Source: Hyphomicrobiales bacterium | GTDB taxonomy: Bacteria > Pseudomonadota > Alphaproteobacteria > Rhizobiales > Xanthobacteraceae | Assembly: GCA_009377695.1 (NCBI GenBank) | Contig: WHTP01000037.1 | Coordinates: forward strand, 1 to 43,292 | Direction: 5' to 3' | DNA length: 43,292 bases | Shown here: piece after piece, positions 8,290 through 15,684 of the stretch | How the letters are laid out: each line of letters opens with the position of its first letter | Numbering within the stretch: the first letter of the stretch is position 1 | Notes under the pieces: model-generated | The model's input: the letters and a program-made list of their open reading frames with translations, nothing else | Database searches by the model: none | What the model was told of the DNA's origin: nothing | Translations under genes and position numbers: made by a program

Positions 8290-8730
8290 GTGAGAGACCT
8301 GGACATAACCGAGGTGGCGCAGCGGTCCGGCGTTCCTGCGTCGACGCTGCGCTTCTATGAGGAAAAGGGGCTGATCGTCTCTATCGGCAGGCGGGGCCTG
8401 CGCCGCCTGTTCGATCCCGGCGTACTGGAACGGCTGGCGCTGATCGCGTTGGGGCGTGCCGCCGGCTTCTCGCTCGATGAGATCGCGCTCATGTTCGCAT
8501 CGGACGGGCGGCCGCGCATCGACCGGCAGTTGCTCGCGGCCAAGGCGAAGGAGCTGGACAGGACGATACGGACACTAAGCGCCATGCGCGACGGCCTACG
8601 GCATGCCGCAGCGTGCCCGGCGCCGACTCACATGGAATGCCCCACCTTCCGCCGCATCCTGCGGGCCGCCGCGTCTGGCGCTATTGGAGCGCGAAGGAAG
8701 ACGGCTCCGCAGCGTTTCCGAAGTTCGTGA
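8290..8730 (+). CDS. MerR family transcriptional regulator
   Basis: A 146-residue regulator. Residues about 4-72 form the MerR winged helix-turn-helix (ITEVAQRSGVPASTLRFYEEKGLI is the recognition part), followed by a coiled-coil dimerisation helix around 80-110. A short tail carries two cysteines in an ACPAPTHMECPTF context. That is not the SoxR iron-sulfur cysteine pattern and not the MerR mercury triad, so the inducer is unknown. The start is a GTG at 8290 close to the operator. The final residues and the TGA stop (8728-8730) are encoded by a decayed family B repeat (8714-8754), which implies the original 3' end was replaced. It is divergent from the methyltransferase that it probably controls. 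Confidence 0.87.
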   Translation: MRDLDITEVAQRSGVPASTLRFYEEKGLIVSIGRRGLRRLFDPGVLERLALIALGRAAGFSLDEIALMFASDGRPRIDRQLLAAKAKELDRTIRTLSAMRDGLRHAAACPAPTHMECPTFRRILRAAASGAIGARRKTAPQRFRSS

Positions 8731-8754
8731 TACGCCGCAGGCGGACTTAGGTCA
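8714..8754. repeat. Decayed family B hairpin at a convergent gene junction
   Basis: The first 26 bases (8714-8739) differ at one position from the left arm and loop of the B1 unit at 7265. The following GCGGACTTAGGTC resembles a mutated right arm. It supplies the stop codon of the MerR gene (8728-8730), and the sfsA stop (8752-8754) lies at its other edge. Confidence 0.65.
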
Positions 8755-9465
8755 GTCTGCCAAAAGGACAGGGTCGGTCACCTCAATTCCACCGCAGGTG
8801 ATGCTGCAGCGATAGGCGACGGCCTCGACGCCGGCAGCCCGGGCGGCATCGAACGCCCGGCCATAGCCGGGGTCGATGTCCCGCGCCAGCGCGAAACGTT
8901 CTGCCGAGCCGATCTGCACCAGATAGAGCATCACCGCGCGGGCCCCGGCGGCGACCATATCCGAGAGCTCGGCGAGATGTTTCGCCCCGCGCTTGGTGAT
9001 GGCGTCGGGGAATTCGGCCAGCCCCGGCCGTCGCATCAGATGCACGTTCTTGATCTCGACGTAGCAGGGCGGGCGGCCGGGCGCTTCGAGCAGGAAATCG
9101 ACCCGCGAGGCTTTGCCGTACTTCACCTCCCGGCGTGCCGTTGCGTAACCGGCGAGCTCCGGGATGCGTCCGGCCGCGATCGCCTCGGCGGCCAGCGCAT
9201 TGGGATGGCCGGTGTTGATGCCAACGAGCTCGGCGCCGCCGCCGAAGTCGACCTCGATCAGTTCCCAGCTATGGGCGAGCTTGCGGCTAGGATTGGCCGA
9301 CCGCGAGAGCCACACCCGCGCGCCCGGCGCGTTGAGGCCGGTCATCGCGCCGGGATTGGCGCAATGCACAGTCACCATCTCGCCGGACGGCAGGATGACG
9401 TCGGCGAGGAAGCGCTTGTAGCGCTTCACCAATGTTGCGGGGATGAGCTGGGCGGAGAATTGCAT
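8752..9465 (-). CDS. sfsA: SfsA, sugar fermentation stimulation protein homologue
   Basis: A 237-residue SfsA family protein. It has the N-terminal OB-like part ([17 protein letters not shown], then [11 protein letters not shown]) and the nuclease-like C-terminal part with [14 protein letters not shown] and FPDAITKRG segments. The acidic and lysine residues of a PD-(D/E)XK-type site are visible as D in VDF and E-x-K in VEIK. The E. coli protein was named for maltose metabolism and binds DNA, but the cellular role is unsettled. I start at the ATG at 9465. An upstream in-frame extension beginning MAGLVPAT is translation of a common short palindrome (9488-9510), not protein. It converges with the MerR gene, and its stop adjoins a decayed repeat. 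Confidence 0.92.
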   Translation of the reverse strand: MQFSAQLIPATLVKRYKRFLADVILPSGEMVTVHCANPGAMTGLNAPGARVWLSRSANPSRKLAHSWELIEVDFGGGAELVGINTGHPNALAAEAIAAGRIPELAGYATARREVKYGKASRVDFLLEAPGRPPCYVEIKNVHLMRRPGLAEFPDAITKRGAKHLAELSDMVAAGARAVMLYLVQIGSAERFALARDIDPGYGRAFDAARAAGVEAVAYRCSITCGGIEVTDPVLLAD

Positions 9466-9487
9466 CCACCCCATCTGCAAAATGCAA

Positions 9488-9510
9488 GTGGCCGGGACAA
9501 GCCCGGCCAC
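9488..9510. repeat. Short GGCCGGG palindrome
   Basis: GTGGCCGGG and its complement around a 5-base loop, directly upstream of sfsA and followed by ACCGCCCG. A similar palindrome followed by a similar tail lies at 38991-39009. This is the dispersed palindrome often seen between genes in Bradyrhizobium-like genomes. Confidence 0.7.
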
Positions 9511-9536
9511 CGCCCGTCATCACAGATATTTTGTTG

Positions 9537-11711
9537 TTACTTCGCCAGCGGATCGGGCCGCAACTGGAACTGCACGGCCATCGGCTTCATGCCCTTGCCG
9601 CCTTCCTGCAGCCACGGCGCGCGATCGCCGCTCGACGCCCAAAGACCGCGGCCCTTCCAGCCCGCGTTCGGATCGTCGATGCGTCCGTCGAAGCCCTTGG
9701 CGTAGAAGCCCATCGGGTACGGCACCTGGAGCGAGACCATCTTGCCGTCCTTGAGGTTGAGGGCCGCGATCCCGTTCATCAGGTTGGCGGTCGACATCGG
9801 GATGTCCCTGCCGAGCCCGAACGTGTCGTGCTGGTCGACCCAGCTGTAGTAGCTCGACTCGACGCTGTTGTCGCCAAGGCCGTCGAAGCCCGGACCCGGA
9901 TACTGGTGGAACGACCAGCCCTCCGGGCAGTGGTTGCCGGTGGCCTTCGGGCCGTTGAGCGGGGCCTTGCACTTCGAGCGATCGAAGCTGCCGATGTGGC
10001 CGCTCGCGAGCGAGACCCACACCACGCCCTTCGAGTCGATGTCGCCGCCGCGCACGCCAAAGCCCGGCATCGGCACGTGGTAGATTTCGGCGAGCGCCGT
10101 CTCTGGAGGATTGGAGCCGGGTGCGAGCCGCACGATCGAGCCGGGGCTGCCGCGCAGCGTGCCCCAGACCGAGCCGTCAACCGGCGACGGCATCACGGCG
10201 TAGAACACCCGTGGGACGCGCCGATCCTTGCTGGAGTCGAACGGCTCCTTCGCCTCGGTGTATTCACCGCGCTTGCCGTCGCCGTTGGTGTCGAGGATCA
10301 ACGCGGTCCAGCCCTGCGCCTTCGCGGCATCGCCGGTCTCGTCGAACATTTTTGTGTTGATCCAGCCGACCACGCCGCCGCCGCCGCCGGACGAGGTCCA
10401 CAGCGTCTCGTTGGCGTCGTAGGCGAACTGGAGATGGTGAGTCTGGAAGCAGGTGTCGACGAAGGTGTATTTCATCGTCTTGGGATCGAGCATCGTGACC
10501 CCGCGGTGCGTCTGCGCCATCGGGGTGAGCTTGGCTGACGGGTGATCCGACCCCTTCTGGCAGAACGCCGGATTCTTCGGGCCACGGACAACGGCGGCCA
10601 GCCAGAACCGGCCGTGCTTGTCGACCATGGCGTTGTGGTTGTTGACCTTGGTGTCCCAGATCTTCTGCTCGCCCCAATAGGGTGACGGCCCGAGGATCCT
10701 GTCCATGGCGGCGTGGCCCGGGCCAAGACCTTCCGGCGTATCGGGGTCGCGCACCGGTGCCTTGAAGAACGTGACCTTGTGGGTTTTGGGATCGAGGATC
10801 GGAAGGTTATTGCCGGAATATTCAGGTGAGCCGAGGATCGGCCCATAGGCGTTGACCGTCGGATTGCGCCGGTCGGATGCAATCAGGTCGTGCAGGTAGC
10901 GGTCTGCCTCACCCATGTCCCAGGTGGTCACGACGACGTTGCGCTCCACCCCCTGCGGGCGGTTCGGCTTGTGCTTTGGAAGCTCGCCCTTCTCGATCCG
11001 CTGAGTCCAATCCGCAAAGTACTTGATCGGCGCGCCGCCGAGCAAGTCGCCCACGATCCTGACCATCAGCACGCCGGACTGTCCCGCCTGGATGCGCCTC
11101 ACCCACGCCTCCTCGTGCGTCGCATAGCTGAAGAGCTCGCTCTTCGGCGGTAGCGTGCGTGTCGAGAGCTGACCCAGCTGGTGACAGCCGACGCAGCCGT
11201 TGTTCTTCATGTTGTTGAGCCAGTCAGTCTGCTTGATCCTGGCCGGGATGTCGCTCTTGCCGCCGAACTGGTCCTCGCCTGGAATCTTCATCATCGCGTA
11301 CCAGTAGGCCGCCGGATAGTACTGCGCAGCAGCGGCATCGTTCGGCGCGGCGACGGCGCGGAGGTTCAACTGCTGGCCCGGCTGCGCATCGAACTTGTCT
11401 GAATCGACAAGGCCATAACCGCGAACCCAGACTTTGTACTTGGCCTTCGGCAGATCTGGCACGACGTAGCGGCCTTGATCGTCTGTCACCACCATCTTGG
11501 CGTAGCGGGTGGGCAGGTCGCGCGTTTCCGCGATCACCCATACGCCGGCTTCCGGACCCTTCGGTCCTGTCACCACGCCGCCGATGTCGTCGTTGTCGAT
11601 CGCAACCGCGGGCGTGCTCGTCTGTGCATGCAACTGTGCCGGCGGCCCGCTCATGGCAATCGCAAGCGCGAACGCCGCCACGCCGGAATACAACGCGCGT
11701 GTCATCCTCAT
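9537..11711 (-). CDS. Secreted c-type heme protein with carboxypeptidase-regulatory-like domain and propeller-like C-terminus
   Basis: A 724-residue exported protein. Residues 1-30 are a Sec signal peptide ending LHAQ. Residues about 42-118 look like a carboxypeptidase regulatory-like beta-sandwich (GGVVTGPKGPEAGVWVIAET, then TDDQGRYVVPDLP). A single heme c site, CVGCH, is at residues 173-177. From about 250 onward there are repeated strand-turn units rich in Gly, Trp and Asp (DPKTHKVTFF, DKHGRFWLAAV, DANETLWTSS, DSKGVVWVSLA), as in streptogramin-lyase-like beta-propellers. It should act in the periplasm, perhaps as an oxidoreductase or electron carrier. The substrate is unknown. The start at 11711 is preceded by GGGAGG. 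Two membrane-protein genes lie divergently just upstream and may form a unit with it. Confidence 0.75.
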   Translation of the reverse strand: MRMTRALYSGVAAFALAIAMSGPPAQLHAQTSTPAVAIDNDDIGGVVTGPKGPEAGVWVIAETRDLPTRYAKMVVTDDQGRYVVPDLPKAKYKVWVRGYGLVDSDKFDAQPGQQLNLRAVAAPNDAAAAQYYPAAYWYAMMKIPGEDQFGGKSDIPARIKQTDWLNNMKNNGCVGCHQLGQLSTRTLPPKSELFSYATHEEAWVRRIQAGQSGVLMVRIVGDLLGGAPIKYFADWTQRIEKGELPKHKPNRPQGVERNVVVTTWDMGEADRYLHDLIASDRRNPTVNAYGPILGSPEYSGNNLPILDPKTHKVTFFKAPVRDPDTPEGLGPGHAAMDRILGPSPYWGEQKIWDTKVNNHNAMVDKHGRFWLAAVVRGPKNPAFCQKGSDHPSAKLTPMAQTHRGVTMLDPKTMKYTFVDTCFQTHHLQFAYDANETLWTSSGGGGGVVGWINTKMFDETGDAAKAQGWTALILDTNGDGKRGEYTEAKEPFDSSKDRRVPRVFYAVMPSPVDGSVWGTLRGSPGSIVRLAPGSNPPETALAEIYHVPMPGFGVRGGDIDSKGVVWVSLASGHIGSFDRSKCKAPLNGPKATGNHCPEGWSFHQYPGPGFDGLGDNSVESSYYSWVDQHDTFGLGRDIPMSTANLMNGIAALNLKDGKMVSLQVPYPMGFYAKGFDGRIDDPNAGWKGRGLWASSGDRAPWLQEGGKGMKPMAVQFQLRPDPLAK

Positions 11712-11917
11712 GTGAGTGTTCCTCCCTCTAACTTTCGTTATAACGGAATTTTATGGTCTTTCCGGTTGCCGAAGCTTATCCAATCCGCCCTCGACCCACA
11801 ACTGGCCTAACGGGGTCGTAGCCTTCACAACCTCAAGCGTGCGTGCGAGGATCAACGGCATAAAACAAGCATGCGGCCGGAATTATTCCTTCGGGCAGGC
11901 AGCGATTGGGGGAGGTC

Positions 11918-12421
11918 ATGCTGGACTTCGTGTTGGATTTCATATCCGTCAGCACGTTCTGGACGATCTTGCTGATCGTCCACAGTCTGCTCGCCGTAGC
12001 ATTGCTCGGTGCGCTGACCCATCAGGCGATCGCCGTGACGATGCCGGTACGGCAAGCGGCCGGCAATTTCGTCGATCGCTTTCGCGCTGTGCCGGCGGCG
12101 GGCTATGCCACCGCGATCTGCGTCCTGTGGATAGTGGCTTTCATCATGGGAGCGTGGATCTACACCAAGTACCGCATCTATATCCGCATTCCGATCGAGC
12201 AGGCTGGCTTCTGGAAGACACAAGGCTTCTTTGAGATGAAGGAGCACGTGGCGACGATCGGCTTGGGCCTTCTGCCGGCCTATTGGTATTTCTGGAAGAA
12301 CGCCCGCGATCCGCAATACGACAGCGCGCGCAAATGGCTGACGGTGCTGCTAGCCGGCATCGTCTGGTTCAATTTCCTCATCGGCCATATCGTCAACAAC
12401 GTCCGGGGGTTTGGATCATGA
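11918..12421 (+). CDS. Four-helix membrane protein with four histidines, possible heme b subunit
   Basis: I do not recognise a named family. The 167 residues contain four predicted membrane helices: about 13-42, 60-88, 108-127 and 139-158. All four histidines (H22, H35, H110, H157) lie in or at the ends of helices. H22 and H35 are 13 residues apart on helix 1, like the paired heme ligands on one helix of cytochrome b. A b-type heme role is therefore possible but unproven. The ATG at 11918 follows GGGGGAGG closely. A TTG four codons upstream is less likely. The stop overlaps the next start (ATGA), so the two genes are translationally coupled. It is divergent from the heme c protein gene across 206 bases. 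Confidence 0.65.
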   Translation: MLDFVLDFISVSTFWTILLIVHSLLAVALLGALTHQAIAVTMPVRQAAGNFVDRFRAVPAAGYATAICVLWIVAFIMGAWIYTKYRIYIRIPIEQAGFWKTQGFFEMKEHVATIGLGLLPAYWYFWKNARDPQYDSARKWLTVLLAGIVWFNFLIGHIVNNVRGFGS

Positions 12422-12828
12422 GCACGACCACAACGTCATCGGCGACATCCTCAACGTCCTCTGTGGCGACGGCGTCATCGCTGGCCGCATCGGCCAGGGT
12501 CAAGACGTTCGTGATCGTATTCGCGCTCGCCGCACCTGTATTGTATGTTCTCTGCGAGTTGTTAAGCATGCCGCTGTTCACCTACCACCCGGCGACGAAT
12601 CGCATCGACCTTGGCTGGGCGCCTGGGCGCAAGGGTGAAGGTCCCGCGATGTACTGGTACGGATGGACCGCGACCATGCTGATCGGCTGCGCGGTCCTTG
12701 GCGGGCTCGCCACCTTGCTACCAGAACGCCTGATCAACAAGATTCCGCTCGCCTTGATCTGGATATTGCCAATTCTGGCGCTTGGCCCCCTGGCTTGGGC
12801 GCTAATGCCGTTCTGGACCAAGGGCTGA
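12418..12828 (+). CDS. Small membrane protein coupled to the four-helix protein
   Basis: No family recognised. The 136-residue protein has a Ser/Thr/Ala-rich N-terminus (residues 1-30), then three hydrophobic helices at about 32-50, 80-100 and 110-130. A polar loop of about 25 residues between helices 1 and 2 contains YHPATNRIDLGWAPGRKGEGPAMYWYGW. The start ATG overlaps the previous stop by the ATGA arrangement, which strongly suggests a shared complex. One His is present in the loop. Together with the upstream protein it could anchor or receive electrons from the divergent periplasmic heme c protein, which is inference from gene order only. Confidence 0.6.
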   Translation: MSTTTTSSATSSTSSVATASSLAASARVKTFVIVFALAAPVLYVLCELLSMPLFTYHPATNRIDLGWAPGRKGEGPAMYWYGWTATMLIGCAVLGGLATLLPERLINKIPLALIWILPILALGPLAWALMPFWTKG

Positions 12829-12937
12829 CGCGGCAGCTTCCTCGTAAAGAACGTCAGCGGTGCTGAAGTTTGATCTCGCGACCACGTTCGTCGCTGCAAC
12901 AGCTGATCGAACGCTTGATCAGAGCGAATGGAGATCG

Positions 12938-13094
12938 CTAGTGTGGCGGTTCAGAAGTCCGCATCATTCTTGCGGCGAGTCCGTCATGCGGACTTCTGAA
13001 CCAAAGCCACAACAAGTTGCTAGTGTCCTTCGATTCCGAAGTTCGCTAACGAACGTGCCGCAAAATCGAGCGAACTTCGGAATCAGGACACAAG
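12938..13094. repeat. Paired-hairpin repeat, family B (copy 2, inverted relative to copy 3)
   Basis: Unit B2 (from CTAG at 12938 to about 13010; stem TTCAGAAGTCCGCAT and complement) is followed by unit B1 (13020-13094; stem GATTCCGAAGTTCGCT and complement). It is nearly identical to the reverse complement of 27079-27244. The linker is shorter here, and the right border has changed to CACAAG. The rest of this 333-base gap between 12829 and 13161 shows no gene. Confidence 0.9.
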
Positions 13095-13161
13095 TCCGGC
13101 GCGGTACATTGGATACGAGTCAGCGGCACCCTGAAGAGCCGCGAGCCATGGGAGGTCATGG

Positions 13162-13566
13162 ATGAAAGCCCTTGGGCGATGCATAGGTTGGCGCGCGATT
13201 ACAGCACTCGGAATGGCGTGTATTTTATCGTCGGCCGTGTGGGCTGGCGGTTCCGGCTTCGACGATGACCACGAACACGCCGAGGACGAAGGGCCGTCCT
13301 ACTTCGGATTTGTGAAGGACACGCGGGGTGCTACGGTAGCTGACGCGAAGGTTTCGGCGACAGCGACCGGTGCCGAAGTGATTACACGCAGCAACATTCT
13401 AGGCGCATACCGGCTGCCAGGATTCCGTAATCACATTGATCCGACCTCAATCCAAATCGTCTGTGAAAAGAGCGGGTACAAGTACGTACGGACATTGAGG
13501 CGCTCATCGCCCAGCAGCGATCCGAAGACGCCCATAGAGATGGAATGTGTCCTCCAAAGGGGGTGA
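13162..13566 (+). CDS. Small secreted protein with carboxypeptidase-regulatory-like fold
   Basis: A 134-residue protein with a signal peptide (basic start, hydrophobic 12-28, cleavage near AVWA-GG), an acidic His/Asp/Glu-rich stretch (DDDHEHAEDEG) that could bind metal, and one beta-sandwich domain (YFGFVKDTRGATVADAKVSATA, then NILGAYRLPGF) resembling the carboxypeptidase regulatory domain. The same type of domain is in the N-terminal part of the large heme c protein 1.5 kb away, which hints at a common system. The start at 13162 follows GGGAGGTC. It is followed after 7 bases by a solute-binding protein gene on the same strand, so the two probably share a transcript. Periplasmic or cell-envelope location is likely. 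No enzyme motif is seen. Confidence 0.65.
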   Translation: MKALGRCIGWRAITALGMACILSSAVWAGGSGFDDDHEHAEDEGPSYFGFVKDTRGATVADAKVSATATGAEVITRSNILGAYRLPGFRNHIDPTSIQIVCEKSGYKYVRTLRRSSPSSDPKTPIEMECVLQRG

Positions 13567-13573
13567 CCTCTGC

Positions 13574-14602
13574 ATGCGACATCGTGAGCGCTTCCGCGTT
13601 AGACGCGCCCTCCACTCCGTGACAATGGGCATTGTAGCGGCCTTCGTGTGTCTGGCTGCCAGCCCGACTGCCATCGCCCAGCCGATCCATCTGCGCTATG
13701 GCCAGGCCTATTCCGCGCAGGCCAGCATCTTTTCGCTTCCGATTCTGCTGGCTGAACGGCAGGGCTATTTCGTTCGCGAAGGACTCGATTTTCATACCGT
13801 GCCGGTGCCGGGCGGCGGTACCAAGCTGGTTGATGCGTTGCACGACGGCACTGCAGACGTCAGCCACGTTGCTACCGCGTTCCTGATTCAGGCCGCGCTC
13901 AAGGGCTCCGATGCGGTCGCGCTGGTGACCGAGTTCAACAACCCGATCTACAGCCTGATCGTAAAACCCGAGATCAAGAGCTACAGCGATCTCAAGGGCA
14001 AGTTGATCGGGATGGCGGCTGAAACCGGTTCGATCTCCATATCGATCCGGCGGCTCCTCGCGATGAACGGGCTGCAACGCGGCGACTTCCAGACGCGGTT
14101 CGTGGACGGCACGCCCGACCGGCTCGCTTGTTTGAACCGGGGCGATTGCGATGCGGTGCCGCTGGGTCAGCCGCACGATTTCATGGCCTTGCGTCGCGGG
14201 CATCGGCTGCTTGGACGCTCGATCGAGGCAGTACCACGTTTCATCTACACGGTTACGGCGGCGCGCCGGTCCTGGGCGGCGAGCAACAAGGAAGCCGTCA
14301 TGCGCTACGTTCGCGCGCTTGCGGCATCGTTCGCATTCATCCGCGATCCCGCCAACCGCGAGGCGGTGGTGCGCACGATTATGGACACGACCGGCTTCCC
14401 GGAAGCGAATGCGCGGGCGACCCTTGAGCTCTACTTCGAGCCCGAGCGGCAGGTGCTGCCGATGCGGGGCGAGATCGACATGAAGGGCGTGGAGGCGGTG
14501 ATCGGCGTGCTCGGCGAAGGTGGTGTGCTTAAAGCGCCGCTCCCCGCGGCGGAGCGCTTCGTCGATTTGCAATACCTGCGCGCGGCCGCCTTGCAGGACT
14601 GA
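13574..14602 (+). CDS. ABC transporter substrate-binding protein, NMT1/SsuA-like
   Basis: A 342-residue periplasmic solute-binding protein of the NMT1/THI5/taurine-nitrate type. The signal peptide covers about residues 1-36 (RRALHSVTMGIVAAFVCLAASPTAIAQ). Typical family signatures follow: LRYGQAYSAQASIFSLPILLAERQGYF near the N-terminus, VPVPGGGTKLVDALHDGTADVSHV, and SYSDLKGKLIGMAAETGS. The ligand is unknown; relatives bind taurine, nitrate, pyrimidine precursors or aromatic acids. I start at the ATG at 13574, preceded by GGGGGTG, not at an upstream GTG in frame. No ABC permease or ATPase gene adjoins it, so it is an orphan component or works with a distant transporter. Confidence 0.82.
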   Translation: MRHRERFRVRRALHSVTMGIVAAFVCLAASPTAIAQPIHLRYGQAYSAQASIFSLPILLAERQGYFVREGLDFHTVPVPGGGTKLVDALHDGTADVSHVATAFLIQAALKGSDAVALVTEFNNPIYSLIVKPEIKSYSDLKGKLIGMAAETGSISISIRRLLAMNGLQRGDFQTRFVDGTPDRLACLNRGDCDAVPLGQPHDFMALRRGHRLLGRSIEAVPRFIYTVTAARRSWAASNKEAVMRYVRALAASFAFIRDPANREAVVRTIMDTTGFPEANARATLELYFEPERQVLPMRGEIDMKGVEAVIGVLGEGGVLKAPLPAAERFVDLQYLRAAALQD

Positions 14603-14699
14603 GCGCGCCGCTATAGCAACAGTCCCGACGATCCCCGCGCGTGGCACGCCATGGCGCCAAGAAGCCCGTATCCAAATCCCGCATCAGGAGACCCCGCTC

Positions 14700-15449
14700 A
14701 TGGCCGTAAATGACGCAGCAATGAAGGAGCTTGCGCCCACCGGAAAGCTCAGGGTCGCGATCGCGGTCGGGCCGTCGGCGTCGGCGCTCTGGACGGTTCG
14801 CGATCCCGCCACCGGCAAGCCGAAAGGTGTTCCCGTCGATCTCGGCACCGCGATGGCGCAAAAACTCGGCGTGCCGGTCGAACTGGTTGAGTATGCCTCT
14901 TCGGGCGAGATCGTCGCGTCCCGCGACAAGGGGGCGTGGGACGTCACCTTCGTGCCGGTCGATGACGACCGCAAGGCGGCGATCGATTTCGGTGCGCCCT
15001 ATCACCTGTTGCAAAGCACCTATCTCGTGGCGCCGGGCTCCACGATCAAAACGTTGGCGGAGGCGAACCGCGCGGGCGTGCGCATTGCCATTGTCGATGG
15101 GACGGCAACGGGCCGTGCCTCTATCAGTGCCTCGCCTAACGCCACGACCGTCAAAGTCAAAAATCCTGACGAGGCGGTCGGTCTGATGAAAGAAGGCAAG
15201 CTCGACGCCATTGCGCTGTCGCGCGAGTCGGTCGGCGGACTGGTCGATGCGCTGCCGGGCTCGCGCGTGCTCGAAGAGGCCTTCCTCAATTCCACAACCG
15301 CCGTCGCGGTGCCGCAGAACAAGCCGGCCGCGCGCGCCTTCGTGACCGAATTTATCGAGGAGGCGAAAGCGTCAGGCCTGGTACGGCGCGCCCTCGACGC
15401 GATGGGATTGAAGACGTCCCAGGTGGCGCCCGCCGGGATGAAGGCGTGA
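14700..15449 (+). CDS. Solute-binding protein family 3-like, no signal peptide
   Basis: A 249-residue protein of the SBP_bac_3 (type II periplasmic binding) fold, the group that usually binds amino acids. Recognisable parts are GKLRVAIAVGPSASALW, VPVDLGTAMAQKLGVPVELVEY, WDVTFVPVDDDRKAAIDFGAPY, and the late LDAIALSRESV. It begins directly with MAVNDAAMKELAPTGKL and lacks any signal peptide, which is unusual for a periplasmic protein. The ATG at 14700 has a good AGGAG eight bases before it, so a longer start is unlikely. It may be cytoplasmic and act as a ligand-binding or enzyme-like relative. It follows another binding-protein gene on the same strand, but no permease or ATPase is nearby. Confidence 0.78.
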   Translation: MAVNDAAMKELAPTGKLRVAIAVGPSASALWTVRDPATGKPKGVPVDLGTAMAQKLGVPVELVEYASSGEIVASRDKGAWDVTFVPVDDDRKAAIDFGAPYHLLQSTYLVAPGSTIKTLAEANRAGVRIAIVDGTATGRASISASPNATTVKVKNPDEAVGLMKEGKLDAIALSRESVGGLVDALPGSRVLEEAFLNSTTAVAVPQNKPAARAFVTEFIEEAKASGLVRRALDAMGLKTSQVAPAGMKA

Positions 15450-15496
15450 TCGATTCGTTGTTCGAGATTTGCTGATCGAGATCCGTTGAGCGAGAC

Positions 15497-15675
15497 ATGC
15501 GGATTCTCGCGTTCCATCCCGGTCTCGGTCACGACGGTTCGGCCGCGGCGTTGGCGATTATCGGCTCGTCGCAGTGGCCGAAGATGAGCGGCTGATGCGC
15601 ATCGATTTCGGCGTGGACGTGGCAAGCGGTCTATACGATGAAGGGGCGGCGACGATCGCGCCGGCGTCTCAATAG
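15497..15675 (+). pseudogene. Carbamoyltransferase-like N-terminal fragment
   Basis: From ATG at 15497 the translation MRILAFHPGLGHDGSAAALA resembles the start of NodU/CmcH-type carbamoyltransferases (a MRIL-G-HPG-HD-AA pattern). After one frame change the sequence continues with DYRLVAVAEDERLMRI, the next conserved block of that family (YRLVAAVQEERLTR-like). Adding one G to a GG pair joins the two. The reading then ends at a TAG (15673-15675) after about 60 residues, where the family needs about 550. It is therefore a truncated relic or a coincidental short gene. The aminotransferase gene begins 9 bases later. Confidence 0.45.
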
Positions 15676-15684
15676 GGGTGAGCC

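Noticed and set aside
9466-9510. N-terminal extension of SfsA beginning MAGLVPAT
   Set aside because: It is translation of a dispersed GGCCGGG palindrome and is not part of SfsA proteins.
13382-14647. 421-codon open frame on the minus strand
   Set aside because: Antisense to the small secreted protein and the NMT1-like binding protein, which both have clear signal peptides and ribosome-binding sites.
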